This document shows positions 53,955 to 63,193 of a stretch of DNA of 64,000 bases, in pieces. The notes below the pieces were generated by a model. The model saw nothing but the letters and a program-made list of their open reading frames with translations, had not been told where the DNA came from and made no database searches. Position 1 is the first letter of the stretch. Every line of letters starts with the position of its first letter. The translations under genes and the position numbers were made by a program. Source of the DNA: Methylomonas methanica MC09 (GTDB lineage: Bacteria; Pseudomonadota; Gammaproteobacteria; Methylococcales; Methylomonadaceae); contig NC_015572.1 of the NCBI RefSeq assembly GCF_000214665.1, positions 3,782,001 to 3,846,000 of the forward strand, in the 5' to 3' direction.

Positions 53955-55046
53955 ATGAACGGACCTCAACCACTCACCGAAAACTTGCAATCACTTGCAA
54001 AATTAGCCGATGACGAACTGCAAGCCGTACTGCTTGAAGGCGTTTCACGCACATTTGCGCTCACCATTCCGCAACTACCGGGAACACTATATCCCGCCGT
54101 AGCCAACGCCTATTTGCTATGCCGTATAGTCGACACTATCGAAGACGAGATCTCTCTGACAGCGGAACAGAAAAAACGTTTCTGTTCCGCATTCATTCAA
54201 ATCGTTAAAACCGGCCAAGGGGCCGAAGCATTCGCAACCGAACTGGCCGGCTTGCTATCGGATCAAACTATTCCGGCCGAACACTGCCTGATTCATTTAA
54301 TCCCACGCGTGATCGCGATTACCCATACCTTGGATCCGGCACAAATAGACGCCCTGGCCGGCTGCGTTGAAACCATGGCGAACGGCATGCCGATCTATCA
54401 AGCCCTTGACTTGCACGCCGGATTGAAAACCATGAAAGACATGGATGACTACTGCTATTACGTTGCGGGTTGCGTTGGTGAAATGCTGGCCAAGCTGTTT
54501 TGCCACTACTCGCCGCAAATTGACACCCATCGAGACGAACTGTTAAAGCTGTCGGTGTCCTTTGGACAAGGCCTGCAGATGACCAACATCCTGAAAGATA
54601 TCTGGGATGACGCCAAGCGGGGCGTGTGCTGGTTGCCGCAAGACATCTTTACCGAAACCGGTTTTAACTTGGCCGAGCTTACGCCGGAAACCGACGACGA
54701 TCGCTTCCGGCAAGGTCTGGAGCATTTGATCGGCATTGCCCGCGACCACTTACAAAATGCGCTGCACTATACCCAGCTTCTGCCTAGCCACGAAACAGGT
54801 ATCCGTAACTTTTGTTTATGGGCTCTGGGCATGGCGATTTTGACCTTGAAAAAAATCAAGCAAAACCTAAGCTTCAACGAATCCGATCAGGTCAAAATCA
54901 GCCGTAGCAGCGTTAAGACCACCATCGCGGTCTGCAAACTCACCGCACGCAGCAACCTGTTATTGACACTGATTTTCAATCTCACCAGCCGAGATTTAAA
55001 AACTCCGGGCTGGCAGTATTTACCCAAATCGCACACTGGACAATAA
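53955..55046 (+). CDS. Squalene synthase (farnesyl-diphosphate farnesyltransferase)
   Basis: A 363-residue enzyme of the trans-isoprenyl diphosphate head-to-head synthase type, joining two farnesyl diphosphates and reducing the product to squalene. The first aspartate motif is CRIVDTIEDE (about 55-64), the second is TNILKDIWDDAKRG (about 208-221); VSRTFALTIPQLPG opens the fold. Length and the single-protein layout are those of eukaryote-like SQS found in some methanotrophs, not the HpnC/HpnD/HpnE route. It is followed by shc after 9 bp. The C-terminal hydrophobic stretch common to eukaryotic SQS is not seen. Confidence 0.88.
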   Translation: MNGPQPLTENLQSLAKLADDELQAVLLEGVSRTFALTIPQLPGTLYPAVANAYLLCRIVDTIEDEISLTAEQKKRFCSAFIQIVKTGQGAEAFATELAGLLSDQTIPAEHCLIHLIPRVIAITHTLDPAQIDALAGCVETMANGMPIYQALDLHAGLKTMKDMDDYCYYVAGCVGEMLAKLFCHYSPQIDTHRDELLKLSVSFGQGLQMTNILKDIWDDAKRGVCWLPQDIFTETGFNLAELTPETDDDRFRQGLEHLIGIARDHLQNALHYTQLLPSHETGIRNFCLWALGMAILTLKKIKQNLSFNESDQVKISRSSVKTTIAVCKLTARSNLLLTLIFNLTSRDLKTPGWQYLPKSHTGQ

Positions 55047-55055
55047 GGAATCACC

Positions 55056-57017
55056 ATGTTTACCGAGTCCCCTATAGATACCAGCAGCCCTGACATGCAA
55101 AACAACAATGCCACTTCAAACCGGCAATCCATTAGCGGCCTGAATGCGGCTATAGAACGAGCGCAAAGCAAATTACTCAGCCTGCAAAACCCGGCCGGTT
55201 ACTGGGTGTTTGAGCTTGAAGCCGACTGCACCATACCGTCCGAATACATCATGATGATGCATTACCTGGACGACATTGATGAGGCCTTGCAAAGCAAAAT
55301 CGCGGCTTACCTGAGAAAACGCCAATCCGAAGACGGTAGCTATCCCTTGTTTACCGGCGGCCCCGGCGACCTCAGCTGCAGCGTTAAAGTGTATTACGCC
55401 TTAAAAATGGCCGGCGACGCCATCCACGAGCCGCATATGAAACGCTTGCGCGAATGGATCCTGAGTCAAGGCGGCGCCGCGCGCGCCAACGTCTTCACTC
55501 GGATAGCTCTGGCTATTTTCGAACAATTGCCCTGGCGCGGCGTACCTTATGTCCCGGTTGAAATCATGCTGCTGCCGTCCTGGTTTCCATTTCATCTGGA
55601 TAAAGTGTCTTATTGGTCGCGAACCACCATGGTGCCGCTGTTCATTTTATGCACGCTGAAGGCCAAAGCCAAAAACCCGCGCAATGTCGGCATTCTGGAA
55701 TTGTTTGTCGTGCACCCGGACGAGGAAAGACACTATTTCCCGGAACGCACCTTGCTGAACAAACTTTTTTTAGGACTGGATATGTTAGGCCGCGTTACCC
55801 GGCCGCTGATTCCGAAGCGCGTCACCGACCGAGCCATTCAAAAAGCCGTAGATTGGTTCACCGAGCGTCTCAATGGCGAAGACGGCTTGGGCGGCATTTT
55901 TCCGGCCATGGTCAACGCCTACGAATCCATGCTGCTATTGGGTTTCCCTAAAGATCACCCTAATGTTTTGATTGCCCGTCAGTCCATCAACAAGCTGCTG
56001 GTGATTAAAGATCACGAAGCCTATTGCCAGCCATGCCTGTCGCCGGTCTGGGATACCGCATTGGCCAGTATGGCGCTGCTGGAAGCCGACAAACAAGGCA
56101 ATGCCGCCCATTTGAGTAACGCATACGACTGGTTGAAAAGCGTGCAATTATCGGATGAGCCGGGCGATTGGCAAGTGAGATGTCCGAATCTGGCCGGCGG
56201 CGGCTGGGCATTCCAATTTGCCAACCCGCATTATCCGGATGTAGACGACACCGCAATCGTGGCATTTTCCATGGCGGAATCCGGCCAAACCGGCCTGAAT
56301 GAATCCATCCACCGCGCCACCCGCTGGATTGTCGGCATGCAATCGAAAAACGGCGGCTACGGCGCGTTCGACGTCGACAACACCTATTACTATCTGAACG
56401 AGATTCCGTTTGCCGACCACGGCGCGTTACTGGATCCGCCCACCGTGGATGTCAGCGCGCGTTGCGCGATGCTGATGGCAAGGGTCTCAAAAGACCATGC
56501 CGAGTATTTGCCGGCCTTGCAACGCACTATCGACTACATCCGCAACGACCAGGAAGCCGACGGTTCCTGGTTTGGCCGCTGGGGTACCAACTATATTTAC
56601 GGCACCTGGTCGGTGCTATTGGGGCTGGAACAAACCAGCCTGCCCAAAACGGACCCTATGTATACCAAAGCGGCGGCATGGTTAAAAAGCGTGCAACGCG
56701 AAGATGGCGGCTGGGGCGAAGACAACCTTAGCTACCACGACGACAAAAAGTTCCGCGGCCGTTACCATTTCAGCACTGCATTCCAAACCGCCTGGGCTCT
56801 GCTGGGTCTGATTGCCGCCGGTGAAGTCCATAGCCCGGAAGTCAAAGCCGGCATCGACTTTCTGTTGCGTACGCAACAAGCCGACGGCGTCTGGAACGAC
56901 CCCTGCTTTACCGCACCGGGCTTTCCGCGGGTGTTTTATCTGAAATATCACGGCTACGATAAGTTCTTCCCGTTGTGGGCATTGGCCCGATATCGCAACG
57001 AATTGGCAAAGTCGTGA
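55056..57017 (+). CDS. shc: Squalene-hopene cyclase
   Basis: A 653-residue class II terpene cyclase that turns squalene into hopene/hopanol in the inner membrane. The catalytic DVDDTA motif lies near residue 394 (YPDVDDTAIVAFS). QW repeats are clear: for example QSEDGSYPLFTGGPGD, GGGWAFQFANPHYPD, DQEADGSWFGRWGTNYIYG, QREDGGWGEDN and QQADGVWNDPC. The length is usual. It is 9 bp after squalene synthase and overlaps the hpnG start by 4 bp (GTGA). Confidence 0.97.
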   Translation: MFTESPIDTSSPDMQNNNATSNRQSISGLNAAIERAQSKLLSLQNPAGYWVFELEADCTIPSEYIMMMHYLDDIDEALQSKIAAYLRKRQSEDGSYPLFTGGPGDLSCSVKVYYALKMAGDAIHEPHMKRLREWILSQGGAARANVFTRIALAIFEQLPWRGVPYVPVEIMLLPSWFPFHLDKVSYWSRTTMVPLFILCTLKAKAKNPRNVGILELFVVHPDEERHYFPERTLLNKLFLGLDMLGRVTRPLIPKRVTDRAIQKAVDWFTERLNGEDGLGGIFPAMVNAYESMLLLGFPKDHPNVLIARQSINKLLVIKDHEAYCQPCLSPVWDTALASMALLEADKQGNAAHLSNAYDWLKSVQLSDEPGDWQVRCPNLAGGGWAFQFANPHYPDVDDTAIVAFSMAESGQTGLNESIHRATRWIVGMQSKNGGYGAFDVDNTYYYLNEIPFADHGALLDPPTVDVSARCAMLMARVSKDHAEYLPALQRTIDYIRNDQEADGSWFGRWGTNYIYGTWSVLLGLEQTSLPKTDPMYTKAAAWLKSVQREDGGWGEDNLSYHDDKKFRGRYHFSTAFQTAWALLGLIAAGEVHSPEVKAGIDFLLRTQQADGVWNDPCFTAPGFPRVFYLKYHGYDKFFPLWALARYRNELAKS

Positions 57018-57775
57018 GTCAAACTTCGCCCGCATCGACAACCACGTTCAATGCCGACGCCTGCGTCGGCATTGTCGTTGCGTTGCCGGAAGAACTTGCC
57101 ACCCTGACCTCGATCAAGCTCAAACAAGGCGATTGCTGTCAGATAGGGACACACTGGGTGGCTTATGCCGGCGCGGGTTTCCAAAACGCCGCAACTGCCG
57201 CGCAATTATTGGCGGACCAAGGCGCTCAGTGCCTCATCAGCTGGGGGTGCGCAGCCGGTTTGGCAGCCGATGTAAAGCCGGGCGAGCTGTTGCTGCCATC
57301 GCAAATCGATAGCGGTGCGCAACAATTCGACACGGATAGCCAGTGGTCGGCATCGCTTTGTGAAACGCTGCCGAACTCGATCCGCATCCATACCGGTAAA
57401 TTGTATAGCAGCGATCGACTGATCAGCAGCAGCCAGGAGAAACAACGCATCCATCAACAAACCGGAGCGACGGCTTTGGACATGGAAAGCGCCGCCATTG
57501 CGGAGGTCGCTTTACGTGCAAACCTGCCTTTCATGGCTGTCCGCAGCATTGCGGATCCTGTCGGCCAGACTTTACCCAATGCCGTGATTCAGGCCTTAAA
57601 CAACCAAGGCCTGGTTGAGCTGCCCAAGCTGTTGCGTTATTTGTTTTGGCACCCTGTTGAAATAAAAGCGTTGATTCAACTGGGCCTGCATTTTCATGCC
57701 GCCCAAAAAACTTTAAAACTCGTCGCAGGGGGACTAATCAAGCACATTCGCTACTACCCCGAACCGGCGAATTGA
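57014..57775 (+). CDS. hpnG: Hopanoid-associated phosphorylase HpnG
   Basis: A 253-residue nucleoside-phosphorylase-fold enzyme that removes adenine from adenosylhopane, giving ribosylhopane. The opening CVGIVVALPEELATLTSIKL and GAQCLISWGCAAGLAADVKPG, with ALDMESAAIAEVALRANLPF carrying the conserved Met-Glu-Ser, match the PNP/MTAN family. The GTG start at 57014 overlaps the shc stop and is preferred over ATG at 56975, which lies inside shc. It is the step after HpnH in the pathway. Confidence 0.92.
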   Translation: MSQTSPASTTTFNADACVGIVVALPEELATLTSIKLKQGDCCQIGTHWVAYAGAGFQNAATAAQLLADQGAQCLISWGCAAGLAADVKPGELLLPSQIDSGAQQFDTDSQWSASLCETLPNSIRIHTGKLYSSDRLISSSQEKQRIHQQTGATALDMESAAIAEVALRANLPFMAVRSIADPVGQTLPNAVIQALNNQGLVELPKLLRYLFWHPVEIKALIQLGLHFHAAQKTLKLVAGGLIKHIRYYPEPAN

Positions 57776-57859
57776 GCCTTTATGCATAAGCGCTCGCCTT
57801 TATACTCATTTTCTGCTGCGCGCATTTAATCGCGCCGGTCTACATTCACGAGGTATTAC

Positions 57860-59245
57860 ATGTCTTTTAGCATTGCCGAGCTTTTTAACCAGCATTTTGA
57901 AGAAAAGTTCGATTTACATGAACATTATCTTAACAACCAAATGGTGCGGGTGCTGCGCACTATCGGTTACGACCGAAACTATAAAAAAGCGATTGGCCAA
58001 TATCTTTACGACGACAATAACAACGAATATCTGGACTTACTGAGCGGCTTTGGCGTATTTGCCATCGGCCGCAACCATCCGACCGTCATCAGCGCGTTAC
58101 AGGAAACCCTGACCCTGGAACTGCCTAATCTGGTGCAAATGGATGTGTCTTTGCTAAGCGGCTTGCTGGCCAAGGAAATCCTCAAAACCGCCCCGGACAA
58201 TCTGGAAAAAATGTTCTTCTGCAACTCCGGTACCGAAGCGGTGGAAGCGGCTATCAAGTTCGCCCGCTACACCACCAAACGTCCGCGTATCGTCTATTGC
58301 GAACATGGATATCACGGCCTGACCATGGGTTCCTTGTCGTTAAACGGCGAAGAAATTTTTCGCGAAGGTTTCGGTCCGTTGCTGCCGCATTGTTCGGCCG
58401 TACCGTTCAATGATCTGGAGGCGCTGGAAAACGCTTTAAGCACCAAAGACGTAGCCGCCTTTATCGTGGAACCGATTCAAGGCAAAGGCGTCAACCTGCC
58501 GTCCGATAACTATTTACCGGAAGTCGAACGCTTATGTAAGAAATACGGCACTTTGTTCGTGGCCGATGAAATTCAGACCGGCATCGGCCGTACCGGCAAA
58601 TTCTGGGCTATCGACCACTGGAACGTCAAACCCGACATGATCCTGATGGCAAAAGCGCTTTCCGGCGGTTTTGTGCCGGTCGGCGGCGTGGCGATGACCA
58701 GCAAAATTATGGATACGGTATTCAACCGCATGGACCGCGCAGTCGTACACGGCTCCACCTTCTCCAAAAACAATATGGCCATGGCCGCAGGCTTGGCCAG
58801 TCTGCATGTGATTCATGAAGAAAAACTGGTGGAAAACAGCGCTAAAGTCGGCGAAGACATCATCGGCACTATCAACGCCATGAGCGGCAAATACGAATTT
58901 TTAAAAGAAGCTCGCGGTAAAGGCTCGATGATCGCCATCGAGTTCCAATCGCCGAAAAGCCTTGGCTTGAAAGCGGCCTGGGCCATGCTGGAAGCGGCCA
59001 ACAAAGGCCTGTTCTGCCAGATGATCACCATTCCTTTGTTCAAGGAACACCGCATACTTAGTCAGGTGGCCGGCCATGGCATGAACGTGGTCAAATTACT
59101 GCCGCCGTTGAATTTAACGTCGAAGGACCGCGACTGGATCGTCGATTCATTCGATAAAACCATTGCCGATACGCATAACGTCACCGGCTCTATCTGGACC
59201 TTGGGTAAAAACTTGGCCAGCCACGCGTTAAAAAACAAAAAGTAA
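57860..59245 (+). CDS. hpnO: Hopanoid C-35 aminotransferase HpnO
   Basis: A 461-residue class III PLP aminotransferase of the ornithine-aminotransferase type; HpnO puts the amino group on C-35 to make aminobacteriohopanetriol. PLP contacts are SGTEAVEAAIKFAR, the aspartate in FVADEIQTGIGRTG and the Schiff-base lysine near 264 in LMAKALSGGFVPVGG. The N-terminal extension (AELFNQHFEEKFDLHEHYLN) is typical of HpnO. Its neighbours (shc, hpnG upstream) settle the assignment. It is 12 bp before copC. Confidence 0.9.
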   Translation: MSFSIAELFNQHFEEKFDLHEHYLNNQMVRVLRTIGYDRNYKKAIGQYLYDDNNNEYLDLLSGFGVFAIGRNHPTVISALQETLTLELPNLVQMDVSLLSGLLAKEILKTAPDNLEKMFFCNSGTEAVEAAIKFARYTTKRPRIVYCEHGYHGLTMGSLSLNGEEIFREGFGPLLPHCSAVPFNDLEALENALSTKDVAAFIVEPIQGKGVNLPSDNYLPEVERLCKKYGTLFVADEIQTGIGRTGKFWAIDHWNVKPDMILMAKALSGGFVPVGGVAMTSKIMDTVFNRMDRAVVHGSTFSKNNMAMAAGLASLHVIHEEKLVENSAKVGEDIIGTINAMSGKYEFLKEARGKGSMIAIEFQSPKSLGLKAAWAMLEAANKGLFCQMITIPLFKEHRILSQVAGHGMNVVKLLPPLNLTSKDRDWIVDSFDKTIADTHNVTGSIWTLGKNLASHALKNKK

Positions 59246-59257
59246 GGAGAAACTCTG

Positions 59258-59617
59258 ATGCGCTATTTGAAATCCAGCTTGTTGGCAATGGCATTGATCG
59301 CCAGCCCCGGTGTGTTTGCCCACGCGGTAGTCACTCACAATTCATTGCAACTGAAACCGGTGCCGGTCAACCAAGCCAGCCAAGTCGAGTTGTCTTTCAA
59401 CTCCAAAGTGGAACTGGACTTGTCGGAGGTTTTCCTGGTCAGCGCCGGCGATAAAATGCAAACCATTACCGCCACGCTCGGCGACAAGCCGGGGCAAGTC
59501 ATGCTCGATTTACCAGCACTGGCACCCGGCGAATATGCCATTAAATTGAAAATCTTCGCGGCCGACGGCCATTTGAGCGAAGACTTATTGCGTTTCTTTG
59601 TCAAAGAACCTAAATAA
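59258..59617 (+). CDS. CopC-domain copper-binding protein
   Basis: A 119-residue periplasmic protein. After a signal peptide ending VFA, the mature protein starts with His (HAVVTHNS); with D-x-H near residue 107 (AADGHLSEDLLRFFV) this is the Cu(II) site of CopC proteins. The beta-barrel pattern (LSFNSKVELDLSEVFLVSAG, LAPGEYAIKLKIFAADGHLS) fits the CopC domain. It lies 5 bp before the copD-like gene; the pair should take up or hold copper. Copper is needed by particulate methane monooxygenase in methanotrophs; the link is context, not proof. Confidence 0.9.
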   Translation: MRYLKSSLLAMALIASPGVFAHAVVTHNSLQLKPVPVNQASQVELSFNSKVELDLSEVFLVSAGDKMQTITATLGDKPGQVMLDLPALAPGEYAIKLKIFAADGHLSEDLLRFFVKEPK

Positions 59618-59622
59618 ACTTT

Positions 59623-61254
59623 ATGGAAGGCATTGCAGATTATCTGGATTCCCTGATCGGCGGCGTCGATCTGACCTTTTATTCGATCGCCATCGGCGGT
59701 TTGTTGTGGGGCTTATTCGTATTACGTCCATGGGATGACGACACTCACTACAACACCACTTTACTGGAAAAGACCGTCAACCTGATTCATTTCGGCAGTA
59801 AAGCATTGGTGGTCACCCAATTGTCCAAGATCGGCCTGAAAATTTGGTTGATGGCCGCAACCTTGGGTAAATCCCCGTTTCCGGCTTTTTTCAATACGGT
59901 ACAGTTTCAAGCAGGCATGGCGCGTGCGCTCTCAGCGTTCGCGTTATTTTTGTTTATCCAATATTCGTTAAAGCAGAATTACCGTTCCAAAAAACATTGG
60001 CTGCAGGCCTCTTTAACTATTTTACCGCTGATAATATCCGCGGCGTGGCTAGTACATGGCGCCAGCCGTCTGGAAGACCGTGCGCTACTGATGACGCTAA
60101 CCGTCACTCACCAGATTGCCGCGGCGGCCTGGGTTGGCGGTATTTTTCAATTGCTGGCGATATGGCGTTTAAAACGGCAAAATGCCATTGCGATTGAATT
60201 GTGGCCATTGCTTCTGAAACGATTCGCCATTATTGGCTTTGCCGCGGTTGGCACCTTAATTGTTACCGGTACACCTTTAGCTTGGTATTACATTCGCACC
60301 TTCCAAGGCTTCATAGGCGCCGGCTATGGCAATTTGCTGATGGTCAAAATCATGATGATGGGCTTGGCGCTGGGCTTTGCCTGGATGAACCGACGGGCCG
60401 TGGAAGACTATTTCAGCAGCCGCAGTCTTTATGTATTAACGACTCGCGTACCTTATTACATTGAAGCGGAAACCTTAATTCTGCTGACCATTTTGTTCAC
60501 CGCCGCAAGCCTGGCCTCGCAGCCCCCCGCGGTGGATATTCCGCATCTGACCGCGACCTGGGAAGAAGTGTTGAATATGTTTCACCCGCGTATTCCTCGC
60601 TGGGAGTCGCCGACTCATGAAGCCCTGCTGGCCGGCGAAGCCGGACGCGTGGCCATCGTCGGCCAAGTACCTTCCGAAGCCGCCACAGCCTGGTCGGATT
60701 ACAACCACAATATTTCCGGCATATTCCTGACCACCATGAGCTTTTTCGCCATGCTGTCGTATTCAAGCCGCTTTCACAGCTGGGCGCGATTCTGGCCGGT
60801 CGGTTTTATGGCGCTTGGGATATTTCTATTTTTCCGCAGCGACGCGGAAAGCTGGCCGCTCGGCCCCATCGGTTTTTGGGACAGCACCTTCAACAATGGC
60901 GAAGTACTGCAACACAGAATCGCTACTTTACTGGTGTTTGTCCTGGGCATGATGGAAGTGCGCGCCCGCATCAACAATAACCAAGGCATACTGCCCTATT
61001 TTTTCCCTATCCTGGCAGCTTTCGGCGGCATGATGCTGCTGGCTCATTCTCATGTGGGTTTTGAAGCCAAGACCGCATTTTTGATCCAAGTCGGCCACAC
61101 CCTGATGGGCGTTTTCTCTCTGATTTTGGCCTGCGGTCGTTGGCTGGAGCTGAAGCTGGACTCGCCCGGCAAAAATATTGCAGGCTTTATCTCAGTGTTC
61201 GCCTTGTTCCAGATTGGCGTCATCCTGATGTTCTATCGTGAACCCCTGTACTGA
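59623..61254 (+). CDS. CopD-like copper-transport membrane protein
   Basis: A 543-residue inner-membrane protein with many hydrophobic segments. The central part (about 80-300) matches CopD ([73 protein letters not shown]). The C-terminal half (about 360-543) adds about six further segments with several histidines ([19 protein letters not shown]), unusual for CopD and possibly a second metal or haem domain. It should move copper across the membrane with the CopC-like protein. Its stop is 2 bp before dxs2. Confidence 0.88.
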   Translation: MEGIADYLDSLIGGVDLTFYSIAIGGLLWGLFVLRPWDDDTHYNTTLLEKTVNLIHFGSKALVVTQLSKIGLKIWLMAATLGKSPFPAFFNTVQFQAGMARALSAFALFLFIQYSLKQNYRSKKHWLQASLTILPLIISAAWLVHGASRLEDRALLMTLTVTHQIAAAAWVGGIFQLLAIWRLKRQNAIAIELWPLLLKRFAIIGFAAVGTLIVTGTPLAWYYIRTFQGFIGAGYGNLLMVKIMMMGLALGFAWMNRRAVEDYFSSRSLYVLTTRVPYYIEAETLILLTILFTAASLASQPPAVDIPHLTATWEEVLNMFHPRIPRWESPTHEALLAGEAGRVAIVGQVPSEAATAWSDYNHNISGIFLTTMSFFAMLSYSSRFHSWARFWPVGFMALGIFLFFRSDAESWPLGPIGFWDSTFNNGEVLQHRIATLLVFVLGMMEVRARINNNQGILPYFFPILAAFGGMMLLAHSHVGFEAKTAFLIQVGHTLMGVFSLILACGRWLELKLDSPGKNIAGFISVFALFQIGVILMFYREPLY

Positions 61255-61256
61255 TT

Positions 61257-63119
61257 ATGAACCAGAAAAACCAATATTCATTACTGCAAGACATCCACAG
61301 CCCCGCGGACGTACGCGCCCTGCCCAAAGACCAGCTGAAGCCGCTGGCGGATGAGGTACGGGAGTATTTAACGCATACCGTCAGTATCTCCGGCGGCCAC
61401 TTTTCGGCCGGTTTGGGGACCGTGGAGCTGACCGTGGCGCTGCATTATGTGTTTAATACCCCGGAAGATCAGTTGGTGTGGGATGTGGGGCATCAGGCCT
61501 ATCCGCATAAGATTCTGACCGGGCGTAAAGATCGCATGCAAACCATCCGCACCTTGGGCGGGGTCTCGGCCTTTCCATCACGGGATGAGAGCGAATACGA
61601 TGCCTTTGGCGTCGGCCATTCCAGCACCTCGATCAGCGCGGCCCTGGGCATGGCGATTGCGTCGCAGCTGCGCGGCGAGGATAAGAAGATGGTGGCGATT
61701 ATCGGCGACGGGTCGATTACCGGCGGCATGGCCTATGAGGCAATGAATCATGCCGGCGATGTGAATGCCAATTTGCTGGTAATTTTGAACGATAACGATA
61801 TGTCGATCTCGCCACCGGTGGGGGCGATGAATAATTACCTGACCAAGGTGTTGTCGAGCAAGTTGTATTCGTCGGTACGGGAAGAGAGTAAAAAAGCCTT
61901 GGCCAGCATGCCTTCGGTCTGGGAGTTGGCGCGCAAGACTGAGGAGCACGTTAAAGGCATGATTGTGCCGGGCACCTTGTTCGAGGAGTTGGGCTTTAAT
62001 TATTTCGGGCCGATCGACGGCCACGATGTGGCTATGCTGGTGTCGACCCTGGAGAAGCTGAAGGATATTTCCGGGCCGGTGTTTTTGCATGTGGTGACCA
62101 AGAAAGGCAAAGGCTATGCGCCGGCCGAGAAGGATCCCTTGGCCTATCACGGGGTGCCGGCTTTCGATCCCAGCAAGGATTCTTTGCCCAAGTCGGCGCC
62201 GTCGCCGCATCCGACCTATACCGAGGTGTTCGGTAACTGGCTGTGCGATATGGCGGCCCAAGACGAACGTCTGCTGGGCATTACCCCGGCCATGCGCGAG
62301 GGTTCGGGCCTGGTGAAGTTTTCCCAGCAGTTTCCGAAACGTTATTTCGATGTGGCGATTGCCGAGCAGCATGCCGTCACCTTGGCGGCCGGTCAAGCTT
62401 GCCAGGGCGCCAAGCCGGTAGTGGCGATTTATTCGACCTTTTTGCAACGCGCTTACGATCAGTTGATTCACGATGTGGCCCTGCAGAAGCTGGATGTGTT
62501 GTTTGCCCTGGACCGGGCCGGTCTGGTGGGGCCGGATGGACCGACCCATGCCGGCAGTTACGATTTCAGTTATATGCGTTGTATTCCGAATATGCTGGTG
62601 ATGGCGCCGGCCGACGAGAATGAGTGCCGGCAAATGTTGACCACCGGTTACCAGTACAACGGTCCGGCTTCGGTGCGTTATCCGCGCGGCAAAGGTCCGG
62701 GCGCCAGCGTCGATTCCGACTTGACCGCACTGGCGATCGGCAAGGCCGAGATTCGTCACCAGGGTGGCCGCATCGCCATTCTGGCCTGGGGCAGTATGGT
62801 GACGCCGGCGGTGGAAGCCGGCAAGCAACTGGGCGCCACGGTGGTGAACATGCGCTTTGTGAAGCCGTTCGACGAGGCCTTGGTGTTGGAGATGGCCAAA
62901 AGCCACGACAGCTTCGTCACGGTGGAAGAAAATGTCATCGCCGGCGGAGCCGGCAGTGCCATCAACGAATTCCTGCAGGCGCAGCGGATTCTGATGCCGG
63001 CCCTGAACATCGGCCTGCCCGACCGCTTTGTGGAACAAGGCAGCCGCGAGGAATTGCTCAGCTTGTGCGGACTGGATGCCAAGGGCATTTTGGCGCGTAT
63101 TGAGGCGTTTTGCGCTTAA
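61257..63119 (+). CDS. dxs: 1-deoxy-D-xylulose-5-phosphate synthase, copy 2
   Basis: A second complete DXP synthase, 620 residues. It has the same motifs as copy 1 ([29 protein letters not shown]). Only the first about 18 residues ([20 protein letters not shown]) and two near the end (A for T, R for S) differ. Bases 61314-63077 are identical to 48234-49997 as read. It starts 2 bp after the copD-like stop and is in the hpnO-copC-copD operon. Extra flux into isoprenoids for hopanoid synthesis is a likely benefit. Confidence 0.96.
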   Translation: MNQKNQYSLLQDIHSPADVRALPKDQLKPLADEVREYLTHTVSISGGHFSAGLGTVELTVALHYVFNTPEDQLVWDVGHQAYPHKILTGRKDRMQTIRTLGGVSAFPSRDESEYDAFGVGHSSTSISAALGMAIASQLRGEDKKMVAIIGDGSITGGMAYEAMNHAGDVNANLLVILNDNDMSISPPVGAMNNYLTKVLSSKLYSSVREESKKALASMPSVWELARKTEEHVKGMIVPGTLFEELGFNYFGPIDGHDVAMLVSTLEKLKDISGPVFLHVVTKKGKGYAPAEKDPLAYHGVPAFDPSKDSLPKSAPSPHPTYTEVFGNWLCDMAAQDERLLGITPAMREGSGLVKFSQQFPKRYFDVAIAEQHAVTLAAGQACQGAKPVVAIYSTFLQRAYDQLIHDVALQKLDVLFALDRAGLVGPDGPTHAGSYDFSYMRCIPNMLVMAPADENECRQMLTTGYQYNGPASVRYPRGKGPGASVDSDLTALAIGKAEIRHQGGRIAILAWGSMVTPAVEAGKQLGATVVNMRFVKPFDEALVLEMAKSHDSFVTVEENVIAGGAGSAINEFLQAQRILMPALNIGLPDRFVEQGSREELLSLCGLDAKGILARIEAFCA

Positions 63120-63193
63120 TTGGGAATTTAAGCTAGCCAAATTGACCGAGTGCTATATAAAGGTAGACTCCGGTTTATTTCAAGAAACTTCGC

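Noticed and set aside
61578..63140. 520-residue open frame antisense to dxs2, and the matching 486-residue one opposite dxs1
   Set aside because: They are long only because the dxs coding strand lacks stops in that phase; they are low-complexity His/Arg/Gln-rich and have no ribosome site.
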